Positions 12,627 to 21,779 of a stretch of DNA of 64,000 nucleotides are shown here, one piece after another. Position numbers and translations under genes: made by a program. The stretch is from Ochrobactrum sp. Q0168 (GTDB lineage Bacteria > Pseudomonadota > Alphaproteobacteria > Rhizobiales > Rhizobiaceae): the NCBI RefSeq assembly GCF_016427605.1, contig NZ_JAELXQ010000002.1:620001-684000 (forward strand). The letters run 5' to 3'. Position 1 is the first letter of the stretch. Each line of letters opens with the position of its first letter. Under the pieces are notes generated by a model. That model ran no database searches. It was given only the letters and a program-made list of their open reading frames with translations, and was not told where the DNA came from.

Positions 12627-12784
12627 GCCAAAGTGTTAGCGAAGTTAGGATCGAACCGTCAATGCATTTTCGTATCGCGACAGGGCGCAGCCGGAAAAAT
12701 TCATTCCCACGGTCGCAAAAGCCACCGTCAAAAGGAGAAAAAGGCGAATAAACCGCCGAAATGCAGGGTGTAACAGCGGATTGC

Positions 12785-13198
12785 TTACTCGGCGTCAGCA
12801 GCCAGAGACTTCACCAGATCGATGATTTTGCGGCGTACTTTCGGATCTGAAATCTTCGTGAACGCGCGGGTAAGCTGGACGCCTTCATTGGAATTCAGGA
12901 AATCGACCACATAGGTCGCTTCATTATCCTCGGCAAAACCCTCCTGGCCGACAGGGTTCGATCCCGGTGCATCTTCGAAGAAAAAGGAAACCGGAACGTT
13001 GAGAATGGCGGATATCGCCTGAAGGCGGCTGGCGCCGACGCGATTAGTGCCCTTCTCGTATTTTTGAATCTGCTGAAACGTGATGCCCAGATTCTCGCCA
13101 AGCTTTTCCTGACTGAGGCCCAGCATATTGCGACGGAGACGAATGCGGCTGCCGACATGGACGTCGATTGGGTTGGGCTTCTTTTTATTCTCAATCAT
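12785..13198 (-). CDS. Cro/CI-type helix-turn-helix regulator, PhrR-like
   Basis: A 137-residue DNA-binding protein with an Xre-family helix-turn-helix at about residues 16-70 ([20 protein letters not shown], then [17 protein letters not shown]). The C-terminal half has no known domain ([20 protein letters not shown]...). In Sinorhizobium the acid-stress regulator gene phrR lies beside actA, an lnt homologue; here the same HTH type directly follows lnt, which supports orthology. It has its own promoter overlapping the lnt stop and a pair of TTTCGCACG direct repeats in the leader, possibly for autoregulation. The target genes are unknown. Confidence 0.9.
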   Translation of the reverse strand: MIENKKKPNPIDVHVGSRIRLRRNMLGLSQEKLGENLGITFQQIQKYEKGTNRVGASRLQAISAILNVPVSFFFEDAPGSNPVGQEGFAEDNEATYVVDFLNSNEGVQLTRAFTKISDPKVRRKIIDLVKSLAADAE

Positions 13199-13290
13199 AC
13201 AGCTGTCACTCCTCGCGGCTGCGAGCTTTCATTCATGTACTGTTCATCGGAACAGGGATAACATCACGTTGTGGGAGGTAGTCTGACGCG

Positions 13291-13310
13291 TTTCGCACGA
13301 TTTCGCACGT
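13291..13310. promoter_or_regulatory. Direct-repeat operator candidate before phrR-like gene
   Basis: Two adjacent 10-bp copies of TTTCGCACG(A/T) lie about 22-40 bp downstream of the -10 element, which suits repression by an Xre-type regulator such as the adjacent gene's product. Confidence 0.5.
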
Positions 13311-13331
13311 GGCAACCGTCACCGCGCCGGT

Positions 13332-13360
13332 ATAACATCTTAACAAAATTGCCGTGTCAA
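13332..13360 (-). promoter_or_regulatory. Promoter of the PhrR-like gene
   Basis: On the minus strand a perfect -35 TTGACA (13355-13360), a 17-nt spacer and a -10 TGTTAT (13332-13337, four of six matches). It overlaps the lnt stop codon, so the regulator can be expressed apart from lnt. Confidence 0.65.
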
Positions 13361-14964
13361 TGAAAACGCCTGCGGAATGACACCCTGAAAGCAGCGTTGA
13401 CAACGAGTAAGGTTAACAGGATCGAAATCGTCTGTTTCGCTCCAGGAGCGGTGCCCCAAAATGGTGCACGAGCTGACGGTAGGGAAGCATCGATAACGCC
13501 AACCGCGTCCAGCGCAAGGCCCTCAGTGATTCGACCGTAAGAATCCGTTACCGCCGAAAGCCCGTTATTGGCCGCGCGCACCAGCGGCAGGCCCTGCTCG
13601 ACAGCGCGAACCTGCGCCTGCCTGAAATGCTGGTAGGGCCCCGGCGTGTCGCCGTACCAGGCATCATTTGTAACATTGATGATGGCGTTGGGCGCGCTCG
13701 ACTGCGCGCCGGAAAAACCAAGCTCGTCCGGGAAAATCGCTTCGTAGCAGATAAGCGGCAGAAACGTCTGCCCCGGCCTGACATTCAAAAGACGCCGCGA
13801 CGAACCGGCGGTAAAGCCGCCCGGCATTTCGACCACTTCCTGAAGCCCCAGACTGCGCAGAAAGCTTTCGAACGGCAGATATTCGCCAAACGGAACAAGA
13901 TGCACCTTGTCGGCGGCATCCGTAATCTCACCGCGGTCATTGATCGTATAGATGGAATTATAATAGCGCGGCTCGCCATTGCCTACCGCCTTCTCCTCGC
14001 GTACGGCCCCGGTCAACAGCACCTGACCGTCCTGCAATGTATTGCCGATCTGGGCCAGCGCTTCCGGCGTCGACGTCAGAATATAGGGCACTGCGGTTTC
14101 AGGCCAGATGATGACATCGGGCTTCGGCTTGCCGTCGGCGGGTGTTTGCGCCGTCAAAGCAATCAACTTGTCGAAGATCGAGCGCCGTTCGGCATTGTCC
14201 CATTTGAGGCTCTGTGCGATCGAGGGCTGCACGATGCGGATATTGACCATGCCCTTCTCATCGCTGACGGCGGGCGCCTGGGACAAGGTCCACGCGCCAA
14301 AGCCGACATGGGCTGCGGCCAGAAGGATGGCGAGAGCGATACCGCTTCTCGCAAACCGTCCGCCGATCAGCAAGGCGGGCGATGCGAAGATGAACACGGC
14401 CAGCGCGCTCATGCCGACAAGGCCAACCACGGCGACCGACTGCATCAGCACGGGCACCGGCATCGCCGCATAGCCGATGGCGCTCCACGGAAAACCGGTC
14501 AGCAGGAAGGTGCGCAACCATTCCGCAAGCGCGAAACCGAAGGCGAGCGCAAAAATACGCCCCAGCCCGTCGGACCAGAAGATGCGCGCAGCCATGGTCG
14601 CGAAGGCATAGAAAATCGCCAGAAAGGCAGGCAGGCCCAGAACGGCCAGCGGCAGAGCCCAGGCGAACTGGTCTGCATCGACCAGAAGGGCCGTCCCGAT
14701 CCACCAGAGGCCGGAGACGAAATAGCCGAAGCCGAACCACCAGCCGACCATTGCGGCGGGCAGAACACGACGGATCGGACCTGCATCGGCGCGCGCCAAA
14801 GCGCCGTCGATCAGCCAGACAAGGATCGGAAAGGAAACGAAACCGGCAATGAAGAGATCAAAGGGCGGCTGGGTCAAGGTCGCGAACGCGCCACTCAAAA
14901 AAGCGGCCAGCGCACGACGCCAGCCGCTCGAAAGAATGATCCTGCCCGCAAGCCTTTCGATCAT
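13357..14964 (-). CDS. lnt: Apolipoprotein N-acyltransferase (ActA-like)
   Basis: A 535-residue inner-membrane enzyme that adds the third acyl chain to lipoproteins. The first 240 residues form several membrane helices (for example ILVWLIDGALARAD, AVLGLPAFLAIFYAFATMAA). A C-terminal nitrilase-like domain in the periplasm carries the expected Glu-Lys-Cys triad: Glu in WPETAVPYIL (about 289) and Cys in LICYEAIFPDEL (about 406). The final segment is again hydrophobic. Its start overlaps the corC stop by one base (TGATG). The Sinorhizobium homologue ActA is needed for acid tolerance (family knowledge). Confidence 0.97.
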   Translation of the reverse strand: MIERLAGRIILSSGWRRALAAFLSGAFATLTQPPFDLFIAGFVSFPILVWLIDGALARADAGPIRRVLPAAMVGWWFGFGYFVSGLWWIGTALLVDADQFAWALPLAVLGLPAFLAIFYAFATMAARIFWSDGLGRIFALAFGFALAEWLRTFLLTGFPWSAIGYAAMPVPVLMQSVAVVGLVGMSALAVFIFASPALLIGGRFARSGIALAILLAAAHVGFGAWTLSQAPAVSDEKGMVNIRIVQPSIAQSLKWDNAERRSIFDKLIALTAQTPADGKPKPDVIIWPETAVPYILTSTPEALAQIGNTLQDGQVLLTGAVREEKAVGNGEPRYYNSIYTINDRGEITDAADKVHLVPFGEYLPFESFLRSLGLQEVVEMPGGFTAGSSRRLLNVRPGQTFLPLICYEAIFPDELGFSGAQSSAPNAIINVTNDAWYGDTPGPYQHFRQAQVRAVEQGLPLVRAANNGLSAVTDSYGRITEGLALDAVGVIDASLPSARAPFWGTAPGAKQTISILLTLLVVNAAFRVSFRRRFH

Positions 14965-16079
14965 CAGGCCTCTTTGAAGGTTTCAGTGCCTTCGACCGTA
15001 GCCGGTGACTGCGCTTCAGGCTTAGTGGTGACGACGGCGTGCTGCTCGCTGCGGTGGTCCGCAGCGGAAAGCGGCACGATGCGCACCTTCTTCACGCGGC
15101 GCGGATCGACTTCCAACACGTGGAATTCGTAGCCCGGCACAGCCTGCACCACCTCGCCGCGAACCGGAATCCGACCCAATACGGAAAAGATCAGGCCGCC
15201 AACCGTGTCGACATCCTCGCCATGCTCGCCCACCTCGAAAGAGGGGCCGATCTTGGCGGCAAATTCGTCCAGATCGGCACGCGCATCGACGACGAACACG
15301 CCATCGGCTTCCTCGGCGATCATGATTTCTTCGTCGTCATGCTCGTCTTCAATATCGCCGACCACCATTTCGACAATGTCTTCCAGCGAGACAAGACCAT
15401 CGGTGCCGCCATATTCGTCGATGACCAGCGCCATCTGGATATGGGTTGCCTGCATGCGCGCCATCAGGCCGCTTGCCATCATCGACGGCGGCACGAACAG
15501 CACCTTACGCGTGAGATCAAGCTCGCCAATCGTCTTGGTGAGATCGACGCGGCTCATATCGAATTTCGGCGGCGTTGCCGTCGCAGACGTCTCGGTCACC
15601 GCACTGTTCGGTGTTTTCTGGCGCGCCTGACCGGTGATGAAATTCAGAACGTCGCGGATATGGATCATGCCGCGCGGGTCGTCCAGCGTTTCGGCATAGA
15701 CCGGCATGCGGGAGTGGCCGGATTCCTCAAAGAGTTCCAGCAGTTCCCAAAGCGGCGTGGAAATTTCCACCGCCTCAACATCCGCGCGCGGAATCATCAC
15801 GTCTTCGACGCGGATTTCACGCAGGCGCAGGATATTGTGCAGCATCGCCTTTTCTTCAGGCGAGAAAGCGGAATCCTGTTCGCTTGCCGTGCTTGACAGG
15901 GCATCGGCCAGATCTTCACGCAAGGAAGATTGCTGTCGTGAGCGGATGAAAGGGAAAATATTCGACAGAAGGGATCGCTTTTCGGCCACTACAGGCCGCT
16001 GCGTACTTTGCCCTTCGGCGTCTTGAGTCTCGCTGCGATTCTCGCCAGCGGACGGAGGTTGTGAGGTTTGATCAGTCAT
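14964..16079 (-). CDS. CorC/HlyC-family CBS-domain protein
   Basis: A 371-residue protein with an N-terminal low-complexity segment, two CBS domains (the motif IRVEDVMIPRADVEAVEIST begins the first), and a C-terminal CorC/HlyC domain (VDARADLDEFAAKIG, VDTVGGLIFSVLGRIPVRGE). Such proteins are often called hemolysin-like or magnesium/cobalt efflux factors; toxicity is not implied. There is no membrane domain, so it is the soluble form. ATG at 16079 is preferred over an in-frame TTG at 16085. It follows ybeY by 2 nt and overlaps lnt, matching the conserved ybeZ-ybeY-corC-lnt cluster. Confidence 0.95.
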   Translation of the reverse strand: MTDQTSQPPSAGENRSETQDAEGQSTQRPVVAEKRSLLSNIFPFIRSRQQSSLREDLADALSSTASEQDSAFSPEEKAMLHNILRLREIRVEDVMIPRADVEAVEISTPLWELLELFEESGHSRMPVYAETLDDPRGMIHIRDVLNFITGQARQKTPNSAVTETSATATPPKFDMSRVDLTKTIGELDLTRKVLFVPPSMMASGLMARMQATHIQMALVIDEYGGTDGLVSLEDIVEMVVGDIEDEHDDEEIMIAEEADGVFVVDARADLDEFAAKIGPSFEVGEHGEDVDTVGGLIFSVLGRIPVRGEVVQAVPGYEFHVLEVDPRRVKKVRIVPLSAADHRSEQHAVVTTKPEAQSPATVEGTETFKEA

Positions 16080-16081
16080 GG

Positions 16082-16588
16082 TCAATCGTTGTTAATGGTC
16101 TCTTGGGATACAGCATAAGGGTCAGGGATGGCAATAGCATGAAGAATCTCGACCTCGCGGCGTTCCATTTCCTCTGCTTCCTCGTCGGTTTCATGGTCGT
16201 ATCCCAAAAGATGCAGGAATCCATGCACGACAAGATGCGAGAGGTGATGGTCGAGAGGCTTGCCTTCTTCAACCGCTTCGCGCTCCACGGTTTCGCGAGC
16301 GATGACGATATCGCCCAGCATCGGTCCCGGCTGCGCACCGGCCTTGACCGGAAAGGCAGGAAACGACAACACATTGGTTGGCTTGTCCTTGCCGCGCCAT
16401 TCGGCATTCAGCGCCTGAATGGACGCATCGTCGGTAAAGACGACGCTCAACTCACTGTCGGCATCTTCCAGGGCAAGATTGGCCCATGCCGCTTCGACAG
16501 ACTTTCTGACAAGTCCTTCGAGTGTTGTTTCATCCGGCCAGTTACCGGCTTCGATTGTTATATCGATATGGATCGCGTTGTCTGACAC
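16082..16588 (-). CDS. ybeY: Endoribonuclease YbeY
   Basis: A 168-residue metal-dependent RNase involved in 16S rRNA 3'-end maturation and ribosome quality control. The zinc-binding [11 protein letters not shown] motif supplies His122, His126 and His132. Conserved [12 protein letters not shown] and [11 protein letters not shown] segments are present. It sits between phoH (ybeZ) and corC, the standard neighbourhood. The C-terminus ends within a few bases of the corC start, so coupling is likely. Brucella and Sinorhizobium YbeY homologues also affect small-RNA regulation (family knowledge). Confidence 0.97.
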   Translation of the reverse strand: MSDNAIHIDITIEAGNWPDETTLEGLVRKSVEAAWANLALEDADSELSVVFTDDASIQALNAEWRGKDKPTNVLSFPAFPVKAGAQPGPMLGDIVIARETVEREAVEEGKPLDHHLSHLVVHGFLHLLGYDHETDEEAEEMERREVEILHAIAIPDPYAVSQETINND

Positions 16589-16649
16589 GTTCTGCGGCGG
16601 CTTCCCGTGACAGCAAGCCGCTTCGTCCTTTCAGTTGTTCGAAAGCCGT

Positions 16650-16677
16650 CTGCCCCAAAAAGGCAGACAGCTTTTTT
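16650..16677. terminator. Hairpin in the phoH-ybeY spacer
   Basis: Arms AGCCGTCTGCC and GGCAGACAGCT pair, and a T run follows on the plus strand. No plus-strand gene ends here; on the minus strand the loop is T-rich instead. Two further small palindromes (ATGCAAG / CTTGCAT) lie near 16702-16718. The region may modulate phoH-ybeY co-expression. Confidence 0.5.
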
Positions 16678-16746
16678 GTAAATCGTCATTCCAACGATCG
16701 AATGCAAGTCCCTTGCATCGAATAGATGCCCGTTTATTCGGGTGCC

Positions 16747-17820
16747 CTATTCTGGACGGACCGGCTGCTGGACATGCGTTTTGGCATCGCGGTCATAGGC
16801 GTTGACGATTGCCGCCACCAACGGATGTCGCACCACGTCCTTTTCGGTGAACCGCACCTTGATGACGCTTTCCACATCGTCCAGCACGCGAAGCGCTTCG
16901 ACAAGCCCGGATTTCTGACCGGGTGGAAGATCGATCTGGCTTGGATCGCCTGTCACAATCATCCGCGATCCTTCACCGAGACGCGTCAGGAACATTTTCA
17001 TCTGCATGGATGTCGTGTTCTGCGCTTCATCGAGAATGACTGCCGAATGGGCCAGTGTGCGCCCGCGCATGAAGGCCAGCGGCGCGATTTCGATGACGCC
17101 CGCCGTGATGGCCCGCTCGACCTTTTCGGCGGGCATCATGTCGTAAAGCGCGTCATAGAGCGGACGCAGGTACGGATCGACCTTTTCCTTCATGTCACCC
17201 GGCAGAAAGCCAAGGCGTTCACCGGCTTCAACAGCCGGGCGGGACAGGATGATCCGCTCCACCAGACCGCGTTCCAGTAGCATGGCGGCATGGGCGACGG
17301 CCAGATAGGTCTTGCCCGTACCGGCAGGACCGACACCGAACACCAGTTCGGAGCGATCAAGCGCCCGCATATAGGCGTCCTGCGTCGGCGTGCGCGCAAA
17401 GATCGTCTTCTTGCGCGTGGAAATCTGGGCAGCGGATAGTTTGCCCTTGTTTTCCAGCGTCGGCAGATCCAGCTGATCATCAGCGGCAATGGCCATGCGC
17501 AAGGCGCCATCGACATCCGATGGTGTCAGTTCATGACCTTTCTGCACGGTTTCATAAAGGTGATCGAGCGTGCGCCGCGCCTGTTCGGTCGCGGTCGGCT
17601 CGCCCCGGATCGAGAGCTGGTTGCCCTTGGAGCGAACATCGACACCGAGCTTTTGCTCGATCCGTGCCAGATTTTCGTCGAACTGACCGTAAAGCGCACT
17701 GGCCAGGCGGTTGTTGTCGAAAGTGAGCACGATATGGGCCATATCCGAGGCCCCGGTCGTCGGGCTTTTTTGCGTTAGAGTGGTTGGCTTGGCAGGTCTC
17801 AGCTTTTCCGTGGCGCTCAA
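16747..17820 (-). CDS. PhoH-like ATPase (YbeZ)
   Basis: A 357-residue P-loop ATPase of the PhoH/YbeZ family, thought to work with YbeY in RNA metabolism. An N-terminal KH-like or R3H-like part (about 28-95) is followed by the ATPase domain, with Walker A GPAGTGKT at 164-171 and Walker B VILDEAQNTT. The start is a TTG at 17818-17820, supported by AGGAG exactly 6 nt upstream; an internal ATG (MAHIVLTFDNN, residue 27) is an alternative. It follows miaB. Despite the name, phosphate control is not evident here. Confidence 0.95.
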   Translation of the reverse strand: MSATEKLRPAKPTTLTQKSPTTGASDMAHIVLTFDNNRLASALYGQFDENLARIEQKLGVDVRSKGNQLSIRGEPTATEQARRTLDHLYETVQKGHELTPSDVDGALRMAIAADDQLDLPTLENKGKLSAAQISTRKKTIFARTPTQDAYMRALDRSELVFGVGPAGTGKTYLAVAHAAMLLERGLVERIILSRPAVEAGERLGFLPGDMKEKVDPYLRPLYDALYDMMPAEKVERAITAGVIEIAPLAFMRGRTLAHSAVILDEAQNTTSMQMKMFLTRLGEGSRMIVTGDPSQIDLPPGQKSGLVEALRVLDDVESVIKVRFTEKDVVRHPLVAAIVNAYDRDAKTHVQQPVRPE

Positions 17821-17938
17821 CCGTATCTCCTCAAGAGTTCACGCATTGCAATCACAGTTCCGACGGGATCATCGGCCCGACAGGATTATCGGCACGAGAC
17901 TCAAGCGCCGAACCATCTGCCTGAACGGTATCATGCCT

Positions 17939-19339
17939 TCACGCCAGTTTTTGCGCAATAAGGCTATTGGTCCCAGTGGAAATGATTTTCACATGAATGA
18001 TGTCGCCGACCTGATCATCATTGTCATCGATGATCACCGGAAGGAGCCAAGGCGAGCGTCCCACCATCTGTCCTGCCTGACGGCCGGGCTTTTCCAGAAG
18101 CACGTCCATCTCGCGACCGATCAAGGATTCCTGGAACGCATATTGCTGTTCCGACAGCAAAGCCTGCAGGCGCTGGAGCCGCTCGTCCTTCACCGCCTCT
18201 TCCACATGATCAGAAAGATCTGCACCGGGCGTACCCGGACGCGGCGAATATTTGAACGAATAGGCCTGCGCGTAATTCACGTCGCGCACCAGCTGCATCG
18301 TATCTTCGAAATCCTGATCGGTCTCGCCCGGGAAGCCGACGATGAAATCGCCCGACAGCGCCATATCCGGACGCACCGCGCGGATGCGCTCGATCAGGCG
18401 TCGATATTCGTCCGCCTTGTGACGGCGGTTCATCACCTTGAGAATACGGTCCGAGCCGGACTGGACCGGCAGATGCAGATAAGGCATCAGCTGGCGCAGG
18501 TCGCGATGCGCGGCGATCAGGCTGTCATCCATATCACGCGGATGGCTGGTCGTGTAACGCAGGCGCGCCACACCCGGAATGCGCGCGAGGCGGAACAGCA
18601 ATTCGCCGAGCCCCCATTCACGGCCATCGTCGCCTTCGCCATGCCAGGCATTGACGTTCTGGCCAAGCAAGGTCAGTTCCCGCACACCGCTATCCGCAAG
18701 ACGTTCGGCTTCCGCCACGATCTGCCTGACGCTGCGCGAGACTTCCGAACCACGCGTATAGGGCACCACACAGAAGGTGCAGAACTTGTCGCAGCCTTCC
18801 TGCACCGTCAGGAAAGCGGAAACGCCACGCTTGCGGGTTTCTTCGCGCTTCGGCGACGGCAGATGTTCGAACTTGTCTTCAAGCGCATAGTCGGTTTCGA
18901 CGACCTTTTCGCCGCCGCGCACCCGCGCCAGCGCATTGGGCAAGCGATGATAGGTCTGCGGTCCGATCACCAGATCGACATTCGGCGCACGGCGCAGAAT
19001 TTCCTGCCCTTCGGCCTGCGCCACACAGCCCGCGACACCGATAGTCAGTTCCTTGCCATTGGCTTGCCGCGCGTCCTTCATCTTGCGCAGGCGTCCGAGC
19101 GCAGAATAGAGCTTCTCCGACGCCTTTTCGCGAATATGGCAAGTGTTCAGCAGCACCAGATCGGCATCGTCGGGCGTATCGGTCGCGACATAGCCTTCCG
19201 CTGCAAGGCTGTCGGCCATGCGCTGGCTATCATAGACATTCATCTGGCAGCCATAGGTTTTGACAAAAACCTTGCGCGTATTCGGACGCGTATCGGCATT
19301 GTCTGCCGCTGGCACAATATCGGTGGTGTTTTCGCTCAT
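17939..19339 (-). CDS. miaB: tRNA-2-methylthio-N6-dimethylallyladenosine synthase MiaB
   Basis: A 466-residue radical-SAM methylthiotransferase acting on position 37 of tRNAs that read UNN codons. The N-terminal UPF0004 domain carries cluster ligands Cys31, Cys67 and Cys105 ([30 protein letters not shown]). The radical-SAM motif CDKFCTFC has Cys183, Cys187 and Cys190. A TRAM domain occupies the C-terminal 70 residues. It lies between plsC and phoH on the same strand, a frequent alphaproteobacterial order. Confidence 0.97.
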   Translation of the reverse strand: MSENTTDIVPAADNADTRPNTRKVFVKTYGCQMNVYDSQRMADSLAAEGYVATDTPDDADLVLLNTCHIREKASEKLYSALGRLRKMKDARQANGKELTIGVAGCVAQAEGQEILRRAPNVDLVIGPQTYHRLPNALARVRGGEKVVETDYALEDKFEHLPSPKREETRKRGVSAFLTVQEGCDKFCTFCVVPYTRGSEVSRSVRQIVAEAERLADSGVRELTLLGQNVNAWHGEGDDGREWGLGELLFRLARIPGVARLRYTTSHPRDMDDSLIAAHRDLRQLMPYLHLPVQSGSDRILKVMNRRHKADEYRRLIERIRAVRPDMALSGDFIVGFPGETDQDFEDTMQLVRDVNYAQAYSFKYSPRPGTPGADLSDHVEEAVKDERLQRLQALLSEQQYAFQESLIGREMDVLLEKPGRQAGQMVGRSPWLLPVIIDDNDDQVGDIIHVKIISTGTNSLIAQKLA

Positions 19340-19405
19340 GCGGGGCTATCTACAGCTTTTGTCGCCGCTTTGGAAGGTGACAAACTGAACGGCTTTTTCG
19401 CTATC

Positions 19406-19449
19406 GCATTTTCGAACGCAAAACCGCTTGGCACTTTTGCCGAAAATGC
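19406..19449. repeat. Short palindromic repeat after plsC
   Basis: Arms GCATTTTCG / CGAAAATGC enclose a core with CAAAACCGCTTGGCACTTTTG. It lies 3 nt beyond the plsC stop codon. It is the same family as the copies at 7629-7663, 22283-22330 and 46145-46187. Confidence 0.75.
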
Positions 19450-19452
19450 TGG

Positions 19453-20256
19453 TTACTCTTCCGAAATCTCGCGGCCCAGAAGCGCGCTTTGCAGAAGCGT
19501 GCGCACCCGGCTTTCCATGGTGCGGGCCAGCATCTTGCGGTCTGTGGCCGCCGTGACAACCATCGGCTCACCGAAGCGGACTTCAACATCGATGGCGCCT
19601 TCGCGCAAAATGCCTTTCAGATGCGGCATCAGCTCGACATCGCCCGGCCACGACGCAATCGGGCGAAAATAACGCCCCATGGCCATGCCATGCACGCCGG
19701 TATAGGCGATGGCGACCGGCTGGACCAGCACTTCCGGCACACCGGCTTCCCTGATCGCCGCATGGGCAGCACCGAAAAGGGCGGTCTTGAACGGCAGAAC
19801 CCGATTGCCATCCGAAGTGGTGCCTTCCGGAAACAGCACCATCGCGTCTCCCTCGCTCATCCGCGTGGCGATTTCAGAGGTTTGTTCGCCGGTCTTGCCG
19901 CGCCGTTCGCGCTCGACAAAAACGGTGCGCTGCAAAACAGCGAACATGCCGAAAATCGGCCAGCTGCGCACTTCGGACTTGGCGATGAAGGACACCTGTC
20001 CGACCGAGGACAGGACAACAATGTCGCTCCAGGAGGTATGATTGGCGACAAGCAACAACGGGCGTCCGCGATGCATTTCGCCGACCGTGCGCACACGAAA
20101 GCCGAACAGCCGCGCTATCAAGCGGTGGAAAAAATTGGGCAGGCTGCGTTTCCAGCCGTTCCTGAGTTTCAGAAACACATATTGAACCGGGATCAGCGAC
20201 AGGCTCAGCATGACCATGGCCGCGAGAACGAAAAAGACCCGTATCGCGCCGATCAT
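19453..20256 (-). CDS. 1-acyl-sn-glycerol-3-phosphate acyltransferase (PlsC family)
   Basis: A 267-residue membrane-bound acyltransferase that makes phosphatidic acid in phospholipid synthesis. The N-terminal membrane helix (FFVLAAMVMLSLSLIPVQYV) is followed by the catalytic HX4D motif NHTSWSD (His73, Asp78) and the substrate-binding FPEGTTSDG motif. It overlaps rimI by 4 nt (ATGA), so the two are coupled. OlsA-type ornithine-lipid acyltransferases share these motifs, so the acyl acceptor cannot be fixed from sequence. Confidence 0.93.
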   Translation of the reverse strand: MIGAIRVFFVLAAMVMLSLSLIPVQYVFLKLRNGWKRSLPNFFHRLIARLFGFRVRTVGEMHRGRPLLLVANHTSWSDIVVLSSVGQVSFIAKSEVRSWPIFGMFAVLQRTVFVERERRGKTGEQTSEIATRMSEGDAMVLFPEGTTSDGNRVLPFKTALFGAAHAAIREAGVPEVLVQPVAIAYTGVHGMAMGRYFRPIASWPGDVELMPHLKGILREGAIDVEVRFGEPMVVTAATDRKMLARTMESRVRTLLQSALLGREISEE

Positions 20257-20753
20257 TGGTGTCTCTTCAGATCGCGGCGCAGAACGAGCGCTGCCGAGCG
20301 CCCATTGGCGGTTTCGTAATAGGCCGGGCGATCGCCGACCCTCTGGAAGCCGAGACGGCGATAAAGCGCCTGCGCCGCGACATTGGCTTCATCGACTTCG
20401 AGAAACAGCGTTTCCGCCCGTTCCTGATAGAGATAGCGCAACACCGCATCCATCAGCGCCCGACCGACACCCTGTCGCTGCACGTCCCGTGAAACGGCGA
20501 TGGTGAGGATTTCCGCCTCACCGGCCACCAGCCGCGCCAGCACGAAGCCGCAGGCGTCATTGGGCTTACCTTCCGCACGGGCGACAAAACCGAAAACCGT
20601 ATCCTGCGCGATCAGCGAGCGAAAATCGTCGGAGCTCCAGCCATGATGAAAGGCGACGGCATGGATGCGCTGGATCGCATGGCTGTCCTGTACGCTTAAA
20701 GCTTCCACCGAAACCTGTCGGCGACCGAAGCGACCGAATGGCAAGCCCATCAT
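20253..20753 (-). CDS. rimI: Ribosomal-protein-alanine N-acetyltransferase RimI-like (GNAT)
   Basis: A 166-residue GNAT acetyltransferase. The acetyl-CoA loop is visible as AVSRDVQRQGVGRALMDAVL, followed by the LFLEVDEANVAAQALYRRLG motif typical of RimI. RimI acetylates the N-terminus of ribosomal protein S18. It lies 3 nt after tsaB and overlaps plsC; the tsaB-rimI pairing is widespread and supports the name. The N-terminal 15 residues are variable. Confidence 0.92.
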   Translation of the reverse strand: MMGLPFGRFGRRQVSVEALSVQDSHAIQRIHAVAFHHGWSSDDFRSLIAQDTVFGFVARAEGKPNDACGFVLARLVAGEAEILTIAVSRDVQRQGVGRALMDAVLRYLYQERAETLFLEVDEANVAAQALYRRLGFQRVGDRPAYYETANGRSAALVLRRDLKRHQ

Positions 20754-20756
20754 CGC

Positions 20757-21446
20757 CTATTCTCCGGCCTGCCTGCGTGGCAATGCAAACCCCACTTGCG
20801 GCTTGGCGTCTGGCCCGCGCATATAAAGCGGCTTCGGCGCATCGGCGGGTGGGCGCGTGGCTGCCAGACGAGCGAAAGTGCCGATTTGGGCAGTCGGCTC
20901 GACGGGACCAAGCGCAAACCTGTCGCCCAAGGCCTCGTTGATCGACTTTGCTGCCGATCCGGCCAGCACGGTATCGAGAGGCGCATTGCCTGCAAAAGCT
21001 TCCGCTTCTTCCCGCGACAGGACCGAAGGCTTCGACAAAGCAGCGCCCTTGGCGTCGAAGGCCTGCGCATAAATCTCGCTGCGATGCGCGTCGAGCAGGA
21101 TCGTCACCGGCTTGCCCGGCATTTGCCTGAATGTCTCGTCAGCCAGCGCCTCAAATGCGGTGACGCCAATCGCCGGACACCCCAGCGCCAATGCGAAACC
21201 CCGCGCGGCGGAAACGCCGATGCGCACGCCCGTAAAGGAGCCGGGGCCGATATTCACCGCCAGGCGGTCGATATCCTTTATCGTCACGCCCGCTTCCGCC
21301 AGCGCACGCGAAACATAATCCATCAGCACTTCGGCATGCCCCTTGCCGATATTCTCGCTGACCTGTGCGAGAACGACATCGCGGCCAGCATCATAGACAG
21401 CTGCGGCGCAATAGGAAGCGGCGGTATCGAGGGCGAGTATCTTCAT
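20757..21446 (-). CDS. tsaB: tRNA threonylcarbamoyladenosine biosynthesis protein TsaB
   Basis: A 229-residue ASKHA-fold protein that supports TsaD in making t6A37 in tRNA. The N-terminal MKILALDTAASYCAAAVYD and the VNIGPGSFTGVRIGVSAARG motif are characteristic. The frame is open 36 nt further upstream, but MKILALDT is the conserved start. It is the first gene of a likely long minus-strand unit (tsaB-rimI-plsC-miaB-phoH-ybeY-corC-lnt). It is divergent from dps. Confidence 0.96.
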   Translation of the reverse strand: MKILALDTAASYCAAAVYDAGRDVVLAQVSENIGKGHAEVLMDYVSRALAEAGVTIKDIDRLAVNIGPGSFTGVRIGVSAARGFALALGCPAIGVTAFEALADETFRQMPGKPVTILLDAHRSEIYAQAFDAKGAALSKPSVLSREEAEAFAGNAPLDTVLAGSAAKSINEALGDRFALGPVEPTAQIGTFARLAATRPPADAPKPLYMRGPDAKPQVGFALPRRQAGE

Positions 21447-21779
21447 GCACTTCCGGGTAAATGAGAATTGGCCCCGCGACAAGTCTAACCGTGATGAGCC
21501 GATGCCAAATCATTCTCAAAGAGCAGCGGTTCTTGCAATTTTCGGCTTTTCCTGCGGAACCAAATCTCCCTGCAGACGTTTTCTCGCCGGGTGCGGGACG
21601 GTTCGTTATTGTCTTCGCGACAGCAGATCTTCCGATAACTGGGCTTGCCATACGGCCTTTTATAGATCTGACGGTGCCGTTTCTGCTTTTTTCTACCGCC
21701 CCGACGCTGGCGATTTCCCCACTCGCCGCGAGCCAGCCAATCGCTCGGGCCTGATTGTGCAAAAGGATATGAGGATAAG
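21447..21779. other. Divergent tsaB/dps intergenic region
   Basis: About 330 bp that must carry the promoters of the tsaB unit (minus) and dps (plus). Short open frames on both strands lack ribosome sites and family features. No clear OxyR, Fur or Irr site was recognised by eye. Confidence 0.5.

Noticed and set aside
12946..12968. TTCGATCC-like tRNA T-arm match
   Set aside because: It lies inside the coding sequence of the HTH gene and no cloverleaf can be formed around it.
17711..19672. A 653-codon plus-strand frame opposite miaB
   Set aside because: It is antisense to MiaB with intact cluster cysteines; no start site or domain of its own.
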